Source: Rhodobiaceae bacterium UBA7804
GTDB taxonomy: Bacteria; Pseudomonadota; Alphaproteobacteria; Parvibaculales; Parvibaculaceae
DNA: 64,000 nucleotides
Assembly (NCBI GenBank): GCA_002480495.1
Contig: DLCG01000005.1
Span: 155,326-219,325 of the forward strand
Direction of reading: 5' to 3'
Position numbers and translations under genes: made by a program
In this document: piece after piece, positions 35,122-43,827 of the stretch
Position numbering within the stretch: the stretch's first letter is position 1
How the letters are laid out: each line of letters begins with the position of its first letter
The notes under the pieces: model-generated
Databases searched by the model: none
Seen by the model: the letters and a program-made list of their open reading frames with translations, nothing else
Told to the model about the DNA's origin: nothing

Positions 35122-36372
35122 ATGTCTCATATCCAGCGTTCGCCCGCTTTCCCGCCAGGCGGTTACCCCTCATGGCCTCTTTCCCAGCCGCCCTGCTGGC
35201 GGGGTTTCGCGGGTGCCCCGGCGCCGGGCCTCCCCGCCGCGACGGCATGGTGGCGGCCGGGCGATATTCTCGCGTTCGACTTCGCGAATGGCCGCTACAT
35301 GCGTGACGGAGAGACCGCCTCTCTCGGGGCGGTTCTTTCGGCCTCGCGCACCTCGCCCGCAACTTGGTTCACGGATGCGGGCATCCTCCAGCCGTTCGAT
35401 GCCAACGTCGCGGCGATCACGGATCGCGGGCTCTATGCCGGCGGGCAGCGCGTCAACAAGTGCCGGAACTTCAATGCCAACCCCACCGATCTGACGGGTG
35501 TATCGAAAGCTGGCGATGCCGCCGCCATGCTGACGGTTGTGGACGACAGCGCCGAACTTGCCGCTGCGGGACTTGACGGCATCTGCACCTCCGGCATGGC
35601 GTTCAAGTTCGACAACTCGGCGGGAACGTCAACCTCGTGGCTCTATATAGCGGGAAACAGCGGCAACACGAACCCGCACACCATGAGCGTCTATATGCGC
35701 TCCACGGGTTCGGCCCGCATGGTGCTCTCCTCTTCAGGCGGCACGGGCTGGATGAGTTCTGCCAGCTATACGCGGCGGAGCGCGACCGTTACCCCGGCAA
35801 ACTCGTCGCAACAAATCGTGATCGAGGTAGCCGCAGGCAAGGTCGTATGGTTCATCCTGAATCAGCTGGAAGAAGGCTCCTTCGCCTCGCCGCCCATCGT
35901 TACGGATGGCGGAACCGGCACCACGCGTCTGGCCGACGCCGTCACGGTTCCCGGCTTCGCCGCTCTCGCGGCAAGCGGGAGCTTGCAGGATGGCTTCGCA
36001 GGCAAGGCCATTCTCGATGTGACCCGGCTCACCGACCCCGCCAGCCGCTGCATTTTCGACCTCGGTGTGGCGACGGGGGACAGGGTTCGCCTCGACATTC
36101 TGACCGACAACAGGATCGAGCTGGCGATCGCGAATGGTGGCTCCGGTCCCGCCTTGCAGACGGCCGCGCTTGCCGCCACGGGCGAGGTCGAAATCGAATG
36201 GCAGGTGAAGAGCGGCGCGTCGTTCATCCGGATCGGCGGGACGACAGCGGCCGAGAACAGCGACAGCTTCACGATGCCGGAGCTGGCGGACGCCCATCTC
36301 GGACAGTCGCGCAGCGGCGCATCCGCTCTCAACGGGCCGCTTGGCTATCTCAGCCTCAGGAGGGCTGTCTGA
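35122..36372 (+). CDS. Phage tail-fibre-like protein
   Basis: The 416-residue protein starts at an ATG behind AAGGAG. After a Pro-rich head it has LAFDFANGRYMRDGETASLG, then ASRTSPATWFTDAGIL and a GQRVNKCRNFNANPTD segment. This order (Asp-Phe-x-x-Gly-x-Tyr, Arg-x-Ser-x-Ala-Thr, then Asn-rich) recurs in phage minor structural and tail-fibre proteins that carry a lectin-like beta-sandwich. The rest (about 150-410) is Gly, Ser and Thr rich and predicted beta. It stands alone among chromosomal metabolic genes. It may be a cargo gene or a separately placed host-recognition fibre of a gene transfer agent or prophage. Confidence 0.6.
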   Translation: MSHIQRSPAFPPGGYPSWPLSQPPCWRGFAGAPAPGLPAATAWWRPGDILAFDFANGRYMRDGETASLGAVLSASRTSPATWFTDAGILQPFDANVAAITDRGLYAGGQRVNKCRNFNANPTDLTGVSKAGDAAAMLTVVDDSAELAAAGLDGICTSGMAFKFDNSAGTSTSWLYIAGNSGNTNPHTMSVYMRSTGSARMVLSSSGGTGWMSSASYTRRSATVTPANSSQQIVIEVAAGKVVWFILNQLEEGSFASPPIVTDGGTGTTRLADAVTVPGFAALAASGSLQDGFAGKAILDVTRLTDPASRCIFDLGVATGDRVRLDILTDNRIELAIANGGSGPALQTAALAATGEVEIEWQVKSGASFIRIGGTTAAENSDSFTMPELADAHLGQSRSGASALNGPLGYLSLRRAV

Positions 36373-36620
36373 TGCAGCATTATGAACTTCGCGCGGAAAG
36401 CCGCGCCGCGATTATCGCCATGCTGGGCGCCGCGCAAACCGGCAAGGCGCGCCCCTTCCTCGTTCAGGACGAGACCGGCGATACGCAAGTCGATGCGAGC
36501 CGCATCCGCTATCCCTACGAGGAAATGACGGAAGACGAAGAGCCCGCGCCGACAGGCTTCTGGCTCTGCGAGATCTGGCTGGAGGAACCGGATGCCGAAC
36601 TCGCGGCGATGGCGCTTTAG
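36372..36620 (+). CDS. Small acidic protein coupled to the tail-fibre-like gene
   Basis: The 82-residue product begins at an ATG that overlaps the upstream stop codon by one base (TGATG). It is acidic, with MQHYELRAESRAAIIAMLGA at the start and GFWLCEIWLEEPDAELAAMA at the end. No family is recognised. Tight coupling suggests that it works with the fibre-like protein, for example as a chaperone or assembly factor. Its stop codon overlaps the end of the convergent gene by four bases. Confidence 0.55.
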   Translation: MQHYELRAESRAAIIAMLGAAQTGKARPFLVQDETGDTQVDASRIRYPYEEMTEDEEPAPTGFWLCEIWLEEPDAELAAMAL

Positions 36621-36985
36621 GACGCTGCCTTCGAGAAGGTGGCGAGATCGAAATAGTCGCGCCAGACCTTGATCTTGCCCTCTTCCATCTCGAAGACGCC
36701 GCAGCAGGGCAGCGCGACCGGCTTGCCGCCGGCCTTCATCCGGTCCACGCGTTCGGCGATCACGAGGTCGCCGCGCGAAACGAGATTGACGATCTCCCAC
36801 TTCGCGTCCGACCAGTTGGCGATGAAGGCCCCGATGAAGCCCTTGAGTGCCGTCCTGCCCTTCACGGGATCGAGCATCATGTTGTGGTAGATGCCGTCTT
36901 CCGTGAAGTAACCGACGATCTCGTCTACATCGAGCCGCGACCAGGCGTTCACGAAATCGCGGATGGTCCCTTCATTGTCGCTCAC
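36617..36985 (-). CDS. Limonene-epoxide-hydrolase / SnoaL-like protein
   Basis: The 122-residue protein is a small cone-shaped fold of the SnoaL/NTF2 class. It keeps the residues that define the limonene-1,2-epoxide hydrolase branch: Arg and Asp in VIAERVDRMKAGG, and Asp in KVWRDYFDLATF, which activate water for epoxide opening. The N-terminus IRDFVNAWSRLDVDEIVGYF is typical. The substrate could be an epoxide made by an oxygenase encoded nearby, but this is only suggested by context. It lies downstream of the FadB-like gene on the same strand, beyond a terminator. Confidence 0.8.
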   Translation of the reverse strand: MSDNEGTIRDFVNAWSRLDVDEIVGYFTEDGIYHNMMLDPVKGRTALKGFIGAFIANWSDAKWEIVNLVSRGDLVIAERVDRMKAGGKPVALPCCGVFEMEEGKIKVWRDYFDLATFSKAAS

Positions 36986-37054
36986 GGTTTCCTCCCTTGT
37001 TGTTCTTGGGCGCCATCGTGCCGCCTGTCCGCCTTGAAGGCAATCGGCGGAACG

Positions 37055-37083
37055 AAAAAGGGCAGCGCTTTCGGCGCCGCCCT
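37055..37083 (-). terminator. Rho-independent terminator of the fadB-like gene
   Basis: AGGGC and GCGC (37059-37068) pair with GCGC and GCCCT (37074-37083) around a short loop, with one internal mismatch. On the minus strand the stem is followed by five T residues (37055-37059). It lies 18 bases beyond the stop codon of the FadB-like gene. Confidence 0.7.
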
Positions 37084-37100
37084 CGTTTCCCGCTTGCGGA

Positions 37101-39179
37101 TCAGAAGTCCGAGAACTTCTTTCCTTCCGCGACGATCTTTTCCAGAAGCGCGGCGGGTTTGAAGTCGTCGCCCATCTGCGCCTGGAATTCCTTCATCTTG
37201 GCGAGCACCTTGTCCGCGCCCACCGTGTCGCCATAGAACATCGGGCCGCCGCGATAGACGGGGAAGCCGTAGCCGTTGATCCAGACGATGTCGATATCGG
37301 AGGAGCGGATCGCCTTGCCTTCCTCGAGGATCTTCGCGCCCTCGTTGATCATCGGATAGATGCAGCGTTCGAGGATTTCCTCGTCGCTGATCTTGCGGCG
37401 GTTGATGCCCTTCTCGGCCGCATAGTCGAGGATCATCTTCTCGACGACCGGCGAGGGCTTCGCGTTGCGGTTCTCGTCATAGTCGTAATAGCCCGCGCCC
37501 GTCTTCTGGCCGCGGCGGTCCATCTCGCAGAGCCGGTCGCGGAGCGTTTCGCCCTTCGACTTCTCCTTCGACCAGCCGATGTCGAGGCCGGCGAGGTCCG
37601 ACATGGCGAAGGGGCCCATCGGCAGGCCGAAATCGTAGAGAACGCGGTCGACGTCCCAGGGCATCGCGCCTTCCATGATGAGCTTCTGCGCCTCGCGCTG
37701 GCGCTGGGCGAGAATCCGGTTGCCGACGAAGCCCGGGCAGACGCCGACAAGTGCGGCGATCTTGCCGATCTTCTTCGCGATCTGCATCGAGGTCGCGATC
37801 ACTTCCTTCGAGGTCTTGTCCGCGCGCACGACTTCCAGAAGCCGCATCACGTTCGCGGGCGAGAAGAAATGGAGGCCGATGACAGCCTCAGGCCGCTTCA
37901 CCGCGGTCGCGATTTCGTCGATGTTGAGCGCGGAGGTATTCGTCGCGAGGATCGCGCCCTGCTTGACGATCTTGTCGAGCTTCCCGAACACGTCCTTCTT
38001 GATGTCCATGTTCTCGAACACGGCCTCGATCACGAGATCGCAATCGGCAAGGTCGTTCATGTCGAGCGAGCCCTTCAGAAGGCCCATCCGCTTCTCCACC
38101 TCTTCCATGGTGAAGCGGCCCTTCTTCGCCGAGTTCTCGTAGTTCTTGCGGATCGTCGCGATGCCGCGGTCGAGCGCTTCCTGTTTCGTCTCCACGATGG
38201 TCACCGGGAAGCCCGTATTGAGGAAGTTCATCGCGATGCCGCCGCCCATCGTGCCGGCGCCGATGATGCCGACCTTGTTCACGGGGATCGTGGGCGTGTC
38301 GGCGGGCACATCCGGAATCTTCCACACCTGGCGTTCGGCAAAGAAGACGTGGCGCTGCGCGGCCGATTGCATGCCCGTCACGAGTTCGCGGAAGAGCTTC
38401 TGCTCGACCTTGATGCCTTCGTCGAAGGGCAGGTTCACCGCCGCCTCGATGCACTGGATGTTGTATTCGGGCGCGAGGAAGCCGCGGAACTTGCGCGCAT
38501 TCGCCTTGCGGAAATTCTCGAAGATCTCGGGGCGCCCACGAGCGGCTTCCATCTTCTCGTTCAGATCGCGGATCTTCTTCAGCGGGCGCTTCTCGGCGAC
38601 GATCTTGTTGGCGAAGGCGATGGCGCCTTCGCGCAGCTTGCCTTCCTCGGCCAGCTCGTCGACAAGGCCCATCTCAAGGCACTTCTTCGCGCCGACATGT
38701 TGACCGCTCGTCACCATCTCGAGCGCCTTTTCCGCGCCGACGATGCGGGGCAGGCGCTGTGTGCCGCCCGCGCCCGGCAGGAGGCCGAGATTCACTTCCG
38801 GCAATCCGCACTTCGCCGAAGGCACGGCCACGCGGTAGTGGCAGGTCAGCGCCACTTCGAGGCCGCCGCCCAGCGCCGTCCCGTGGATCGCGGCGATGAC
38901 GGGCTTCGGCGCGTTCTCGATCATGGCCTGCGCGTCGAAGAGGCTCGGGCCCTTCGGCGCCTTGCCGAACTCGGTGATGTCCGCGCCCGCGATGAAGGTG
39001 CGGCCCTCGCAGATCAGCACGATCGCCTGGACTTCCGGGTCGTCGATCGCCTGTTTGATGCCGTTGTTGATGCCTTCGCGCACCGGCGCCGAAAGGGCGT
39101 TCACGGGCGGCGAATTGAGAGTGACGACGGCTACGCCGCCTTCCTTCTCAAGCGTGGTGACGTCGTTGATCGCTGTCAT
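37101..39179 (-). CDS. FadB-like bifunctional enoyl-CoA hydratase / 3-hydroxyacyl-CoA dehydrogenase
   Basis: The 692-residue protein has an N-terminal crotonase domain (about 1-185) with [31 protein letters not shown] and [20 protein letters not shown], including the Glu pair for hydration. A linker leads to an NAD-binding domain ([20 protein letters not shown], about 297-316) and a C-terminal 3-hydroxyacyl-CoA dehydrogenase domain ([26 protein letters not shown]). It performs the second and third steps of fatty acid beta-oxidation. The ATG at 39179 lies behind GGGAG; the longer open frame is not coding. The adjacent CYP153 gene suggests use on alkane-derived fatty acids. Confidence 0.92.
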   Translation of the reverse strand: MTAINDVTTLEKEGGVAVVTLNSPPVNALSAPVREGINNGIKQAIDDPEVQAIVLICEGRTFIAGADITEFGKAPKGPSLFDAQAMIENAPKPVIAAIHGTALGGGLEVALTCHYRVAVPSAKCGLPEVNLGLLPGAGGTQRLPRIVGAEKALEMVTSGQHVGAKKCLEMGLVDELAEEGKLREGAIAFANKIVAEKRPLKKIRDLNEKMEAARGRPEIFENFRKANARKFRGFLAPEYNIQCIEAAVNLPFDEGIKVEQKLFRELVTGMQSAAQRHVFFAERQVWKIPDVPADTPTIPVNKVGIIGAGTMGGGIAMNFLNTGFPVTIVETKQEALDRGIATIRKNYENSAKKGRFTMEEVEKRMGLLKGSLDMNDLADCDLVIEAVFENMDIKKDVFGKLDKIVKQGAILATNTSALNIDEIATAVKRPEAVIGLHFFSPANVMRLLEVVRADKTSKEVIATSMQIAKKIGKIAALVGVCPGFVGNRILAQRQREAQKLIMEGAMPWDVDRVLYDFGLPMGPFAMSDLAGLDIGWSKEKSKGETLRDRLCEMDRRGQKTGAGYYDYDENRNAKPSPVVEKMILDYAAEKGINRRKISDEEILERCIYPMINEGAKILEEGKAIRSSDIDIVWINGYGFPVYRGGPMFYGDTVGADKVLAKMKEFQAQMGDDFKPAALLEKIVAEGKKFSDF

Positions 39180-39349
39180 GGCGCTCCCTGCCTTTATCGT
39201 TCTGGATTGTTGGCGGGGATTATAGCGCCGGTGCGGGCAGGCGCCAGACGGCGACATGTGCAGGGAAGAAAAGGGCGCCGTCCGGAGGTGAACAGGCACC
39301 CGTCGTGCTAGAATCGGGCGAAATCGGCCTGATCGGAAAGGCGGCACAA

Positions 39350-40030
39350 GTGACGAAGCAAAAGGATGCCCGGAAAAAGCCCTCAAGGACGGTGGGGCGG
39401 CCGCGCAGCGCGGATATGCCCGTTTCCGGCGATCCCCGCGCCGACATCATCGCCGCCGCCGCGCGGCTTTTCCGCGCCAAGGGCATCGCCGGCGCTTCTG
39501 TCCGCGAAATCGCCGAGGAGGCCGGGCTCCGCAAGGCATCCCTCTACTATTACTTCCCCTCCAAGGAAGAGATCGTCTACGCCATGATCGAAGGGGTGCT
39601 AGCGCCCGCACTCGGCATGCAGAAGGAGCTTGCCCGAAAGCCGCTTTCCGAGGCCGCGAAGCTCTATCTCTATCTCCGCTTCGACGTCGAGATGCTCTGT
39701 TCCGCGCCCTATGATTGCACCTGGCTTCTCGCCCATGGAGATTTGAGCGACGAGCGCATGGCGGCCCACTGGAAGGAGCGGGAGAAGCTCCTCGTCTGGC
39801 TGCGCGCCCGTCTGCGCGAGGGGCATGCGAAAGGCGAATTCGTCGCCTGCGATGCGGCCGCGGTGGCGAAAGCGATGCTTGCCGCTACGGAATATTCCGT
39901 CACCTGGGCCGAGCGCGCGGATATTTCGCGCCTCAAGCGGAATGCGGAGGAAGTCGCCGCGCTCCTCGTGCGCGGTGTCCTTGCGCCGGGTGTCAGCCTC
40001 GACAAGGTCAGGGCCGAGGCGTCGGCCTGA
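39350..40030 (+). CDS. TetR-family regulator
   Basis: The 226-residue product starts with GTG at 39350, behind AAAGGCGG. A basic head (TKQKDARKKPSRTVGRPRS) precedes a TetR helix-turn-helix (about 35-80: IIAAAARLFRAKGIAGASVR, AEEAGLRKASLYYYFPSK). The C-terminal ligand domain runs to the end. An in-frame GTG at 39305 is also possible. It is divergent from the FadB-like gene and upstream of CYP153, so control of alkane or fatty acid genes is plausible. A TetR-type palindrome lies ahead of the Rieske gene. Confidence 0.9.
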   Translation: MTKQKDARKKPSRTVGRPRSADMPVSGDPRADIIAAAARLFRAKGIAGASVREIAEEAGLRKASLYYYFPSKEEIVYAMIEGVLAPALGMQKELARKPLSEAAKLYLYLRFDVEMLCSAPYDCTWLLAHGDLSDERMAAHWKEREKLLVWLRARLREGHAKGEFVACDAAAVAKAMLAATEYSVTWAERADISRLKRNAEEVAALLVRGVLAPGVSLDKVRAEASA

Positions 40031-40143
40031 CGGTGCCCGTGTGAGCGGGAAGCAAGCGGAAGACGGGAAGTCCTCACTAGCTCTGGATTCTTTCGCCGGT
40101 CGCAATACATTGGGTGAAAGGCGGCAGACAAGGGAGAAAGCCC

Positions 40144-41460
40144 ATGAGCGAAGAAAAAGTGGCGGTCGGGCGCGATTACACGCGCAGCAATGCGGAGCTC
40201 GCCGCGCGCTGGAAGATCGACGTCAATCGGGACCCCTGGTCGATCCCGCTTGAGGAGCTCGATCCCGCGCATGACGATCTCTTCGGCGCCAACAAGGTGC
40301 TTCCCTATTTCGAGCGGTTGCGGAAGGAAGATCCCGTTCATCTGAGCGAGACCGGACCTTATGGCCGCTACTGGTCGATCACGAAGTATGAAGACGTGAT
40401 GTTCGTCGATACGAACCACAAGCTCTTCTCTTCCGATATCCGCAATGGCGGCATCCGGCTCGGCGGCGAGCGCATCGAGGGCGAGCCCGATCCGCTGACC
40501 TATCTTCCCATGTTCATCATGGAAGACCCGCCCAAGCATGACGAACAGCGCAAGGTCGTGCAGCCCATGTTCACGCCGCAGAATCTCGCGGCGCTCGAAC
40601 CGTTGATCCGCGAACGCGCCGGTCTCATTCTCGACGAGCTTCCGCGCGGCGAGACCTTCAACTGGGTGCGCGAGGTGTCGGTCGAACTCACGGGCCGCAC
40701 GCTGGCGACGCTCTTCAACGTGCCGCAGGAAGACCGGCACAAGCTCATCCACTGGTCGGATACGGTGGAGCGGATCGGCGATCCGGAATATTTCGAGACG
40801 CCGGAAGATGCCTTCAAGGAACTCTGGACCTGCTGGGAATATTTCGACGGCGTCTGGAAGGACCGGCTGAAGAATCCGGGTTCGGATCTCATCTCGCTGC
40901 TCGCGCATGGCGAGTCGACGAAGAACATGGCGCCGAACGAATATCTCGGCAACATGCTGCTCCTCATCGTCGGCGGCAACGACACCACGCGCAACTCGAT
41001 CACGGGCGGCGTTCTCGCGCTCAACCAGCATCCGTCGGAGTATCAGAAGCTGATCGACAATCCCGGCATCATTCCCAACATGGTGTCCGAGATCATCCGC
41101 TGGCAGAGCCCGGTCGCGCATATGTGCCGGACCGCGATGGAAGACGTCGAAATTCGCGGCAAGACGATCAAGAAGTGGGACAAGGTGGCGATGTGGTATG
41201 TCTCGGGCAACCGCGACGACGAGAAGATCGACCGCGCCAACGAATTCCTGATCGACCGCGAAGGCGCGCGCCACCATCTCTCCTTCGGCTTCGGCATCCA
41301 TCGCTGCATCGGCAATCGCGTCGGCGAGATGCAGCTCCGTATCCTCTGGGAGGAGATCATGAAGCGGTTCAGCCGCGTCGAGGTCGTGGGCGAGCCGAAA
41401 TATCTCCGCTCCAACTTCATCCGGGGCATCACGGAGCTTCCCGTGGTGGTTCACGGGTAG
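40144..41460 (+). CDS. Cytochrome P450, CYP153-type alkane/fatty acid omega-hydroxylase
   Basis: The 438-residue P450 has the I-helix GGNDTTR (277-283) with the Asn-Asp-Thr-Thr form typical of CYP153, the ExxR helix, and the haem loop FGFGIHRCIG with Cys388. CYP153 enzymes hydroxylate the terminal carbon of medium-chain alkanes. LPMFIMEDPPKHDEQRKVVQ is the conserved C-helix region with its haem contacts. GGGAG precedes the ATG. The ferredoxin and ferredoxin reductase genes usually found beside CYP153 are absent here, so electron partners must be encoded elsewhere. Confidence 0.93.
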   Translation: MSEEKVAVGRDYTRSNAELAARWKIDVNRDPWSIPLEELDPAHDDLFGANKVLPYFERLRKEDPVHLSETGPYGRYWSITKYEDVMFVDTNHKLFSSDIRNGGIRLGGERIEGEPDPLTYLPMFIMEDPPKHDEQRKVVQPMFTPQNLAALEPLIRERAGLILDELPRGETFNWVREVSVELTGRTLATLFNVPQEDRHKLIHWSDTVERIGDPEYFETPEDAFKELWTCWEYFDGVWKDRLKNPGSDLISLLAHGESTKNMAPNEYLGNMLLLIVGGNDTTRNSITGGVLALNQHPSEYQKLIDNPGIIPNMVSEIIRWQSPVAHMCRTAMEDVEIRGKTIKKWDKVAMWYVSGNRDDEKIDRANEFLIDREGARHHLSFGFGIHRCIGNRVGEMQLRILWEEIMKRFSRVEVVGEPKYLRSNFIRGITELPVVVHG

Positions 41461-41526
41461 CGAGTGCCGCCGCCGGGTCGGCGGAACGGTTCAGGGCGGC
41501 AGGTTGAGAGCCTGTCGCCCTTTTTC

Positions 41527-41578
41527 TTGACTCGGCTCCTTCCCAGCCCTAATTTCGACCGAACGGTCGAAATTAGGG
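41527..41578 (+). promoter_or_regulatory. 32-base perfect palindrome with adjoining -35, upstream of the Rieske gene
   Basis: Arms of 14 bases (41547-41560 and 41565-41578) flank the four-base centre GAAC. The inner part GACC-GAAC-GGTC has the look of a TetR-family operator. A TTGACT -35 element lies at 41527-41532, which would place the -10 region inside the palindrome. There is no T run after the stem, so a terminator is unlikely. The start codon is nine bases downstream. Confidence 0.65.
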
Positions 41579-41587
41579 AACTCCGGA

Positions 41588-42721
41588 ATGTCTCTCGCCC
41601 TTGCAGATTTGATGGAAGAAGGCCGCCGCGCCGTTTTGCGGCCGCTCGCCCAGGCCTCGACGCTACCGCCGGCCTTCTACACCTCGCCGGAGATTTTCGA
41701 GGCCGAGAGGGAGCGCGTTTTCCGCCGCAACTGGGTATCCGTCGGCCGCGCTTCGGAAATCCCGAATGCAGGCGACCGCTTTCGCATCGACGTCGCGGGA
41801 GAGCCGCTCCTCATCGTGCGAGGGAAGGACGGCGAAGTGCGCGCGCTTTCCGCCGTCTGCCGTCACCGCTGGATGCTGCTGGGCATCGGCGCGGAAAGCT
41901 CGGCCACGATTTCCTGTCCCTATCACAAATGGACCTATGCGCTCGACGGCTCGCTCATGGCCGCGCCCCTGATGGAACAGGCGGAAGGCTTCGAGCGCGG
42001 GAACTGTTCGCTGCCGTCCTTCGGCTGCGAGATCTGGAACGGCTTCATCTTCGTCAATCTGAGCGGGGACGCCGAGCCGCTTGCCCGGTCCCTCGCGCCG
42101 CTGGCGGAAGAGTTCGCGCCCTGGAAGATGGGCGAGATGGAGATCGTCGGCCGGATCGAGTTCGATCAGCCCTATAACTGGAAGGTGCTGGTCGACAATT
42201 TCATGGAGGCCTATCACCACTTCGCCATCCATCCCGAAACCTTCGAGCCGAATTATCCGGCGGCGATTTCCTGGCCGGAGGAAACGAACGCGCCCTGGGC
42301 CGCACTCCGCATGCCGCACAAGGGAAACGAACTGGCCGATCCGCTGTTCAAGCCGCTGAAGGGCATTCCCGATCGCGCGCGGCGCGGCTTTTCCGTCTTC
42401 AACGTCTATCCCTCGATGCTGCTTGCCGTGCTGTCGGACAGCGTCATCTGGTACCGCATGGAGATCGACGGCGTGGGCCATTTCAAACTCACGGTCTATC
42501 TCCTCGCGCATCCCGCCTCGCTTGACGTGCCCGATGCGGAGACGCTCAAGACCTTCCTGCGCGAAGGCACCTCTGCCGTCCACATGGAAGACATCGTCGC
42601 CTGCGAAGGCGTGCAGATGGGGCTCATGAGCGGCAGTGCCCGCGCCGGACGTCTCAGCCATCTCGAAGGTGCGATCCATGAGCACCAGAAATGGCTTCTC
42701 GCGGAGCTTGCGCGGGCATAG
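41588..42721 (+). CDS. Rieske non-haem iron oxygenase, large subunit
   Basis: The 377-residue protein has a Rieske [2Fe-2S] domain with Cys91-x-His93 (CRHRWM) and Cys110-x-x-His113 (CPYHKW). The catalytic domain has an iron-binding His pair in VDNFMEAYHHFAIHPETFEP and a later Asp or Glu in VHMEDIVACEGVQMG. Such enzymes hydroxylate, dealkylate or demethylate substrates with electrons from a reductase, which is not encoded next to it. The single-subunit type is related to choline- and carnitine-type or aromatic-ring oxygenases, and the substrate is not clear. Position behind a TetR-like operator and CYP153 suggests catabolism. Confidence 0.9.
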   Translation: MSLALADLMEEGRRAVLRPLAQASTLPPAFYTSPEIFEAERERVFRRNWVSVGRASEIPNAGDRFRIDVAGEPLLIVRGKDGEVRALSAVCRHRWMLLGIGAESSATISCPYHKWTYALDGSLMAAPLMEQAEGFERGNCSLPSFGCEIWNGFIFVNLSGDAEPLARSLAPLAEEFAPWKMGEMEIVGRIEFDQPYNWKVLVDNFMEAYHHFAIHPETFEPNYPAAISWPEETNAPWAALRMPHKGNELADPLFKPLKGIPDRARRGFSVFNVYPSMLLAVLSDSVIWYRMEIDGVGHFKLTVYLLAHPASLDVPDAETLKTFLREGTSAVHMEDIVACEGVQMGLMSGSARAGRLSHLEGAIHEHQKWLLAELARA

Positions 42722-42871
42722 GCGGCCTCGTCTCGTTCACCTGCGTTCAGCGCCGCCCCCATTGCCGAACAGGCAGGGGGATTTTGGCATGGCGCGGCCT
42801 TCCTCTCCCTGTGCTAGGTTTCGGCCAACGAAAATCACGGAACAGGGAAGGGGCGGCCTGCCGCCTCTCGA

Positions 42872-43819
42872 TTGAAGTTGACCGACAAGCAAGACGCCAC
42901 CGGCGATATCGACGCCATTCGCAAGGGCTTCGAGACCCGCGGCTATATCTGCAACGCGCATATAGCGACCTCCATCTTTCTTGCCGAGAAGCTGCAGAAG
43001 CCGCTTCTGGTCGAAGGCCCTCCTGGCGTGGGCAAGACGGAGCTTGCCAAGGCCACGGCCGAGATGGTCGGCAAGCCCTTGATCCGTCTGCAGTGCTATG
43101 AAGGCCTCGACGAGGCGAAGGCGCTTTACGAGTGGAAATACGGCAAGCAGCTTCTCTACACGCAGGTGCTGAAAGAGAAGCTCGGCGATCTGATGACGGG
43201 CGCGCAGGGGCTGAAGGAGTCCATGGCGCGTCTCCATGATTTCGACGACACCTTCTTCTCGGAAGAATTCCTGGAGCCGCGTCCGCTCCTCAAGGCGCTC
43301 TGGCAGCCGGGCGGCGCGGTTCTTCTCATCGACGAAATCGACAAGTCCGATGACGAATTCGAGGCCTTCCTTCTGGAGCTTCTCTCGGACTATCAGATTT
43401 CCGTGCCCGAGCTCGGCACCATCAAGGCGCGGACCACGCCCATCGTGTTCCTCACCTCGAACAATACGCGCGAGATCGGCGACGCGCTGAAGCGCCGCTG
43501 CCTGCATCTCTACATTCCGTTCCCCGACACCGATCTCGAGCAGCGCATCATCGCGGCGCGCGTGCCGGAGATGGAAGCGCGGCTCCGCACGCAGCTCGTT
43601 GCCTTCGTGCAGGGACTGCGCCAGCTCGACCTCAAGAAGCTGCCCGCGGTCAGTGAAACCATCGACTGGGCACGTACTCTCGTTCTTCTCCATGCGCGTG
43701 AGCTCGACGCCGATCTCGTCCGCAACACGCTCAATGTTCTCCTGAAATTCCAGGACGACATCGACAATGTGGATGGCGAGGTGAACGCGCTGGTGTCGAA
43801 GGCCGTGCAGGCCGGGTAG
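42872..43819 (+). CDS. MoxR-type AAA+ ATPase
   Basis: The 315-residue protein has the Walker A motif GPPGVGKTELAKA (about 49-61), Walker B AVLLIDEIDKSDDEFEA, sensor 1 LTSNNTREIGDALKRRC and the arginine finger region. The family acts as a chaperone that inserts metals or matures complexes, usually with a VWA partner. TTG at 42872 is the best start available, and the ribosome-binding site is weak. It is followed after eight bases by the VWA gene, which completes the usual MoxR-VWA pair. Confidence 0.9.
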   Translation: MKLTDKQDATGDIDAIRKGFETRGYICNAHIATSIFLAEKLQKPLLVEGPPGVGKTELAKATAEMVGKPLIRLQCYEGLDEAKALYEWKYGKQLLYTQVLKEKLGDLMTGAQGLKESMARLHDFDDTFFSEEFLEPRPLLKALWQPGGAVLLIDEIDKSDDEFEAFLLELLSDYQISVPELGTIKARTTPIVFLTSNNTREIGDALKRRCLHLYIPFPDTDLEQRIIAARVPEMEARLRTQLVAFVQGLRQLDLKKLPAVSETIDWARTLVLLHARELDADLVRNTLNVLLKFQDDIDNVDGEVNALVSKAVQAG

Positions 43820-43827
43820 GGCAGGCG

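Noticed and set aside
41547..41578. 32-base palindrome as terminator of the CYP153 gene
   Set aside because: There is no T run on either side, and the motif overlaps a promoter position nine bases before a start codon. An operator fits better.
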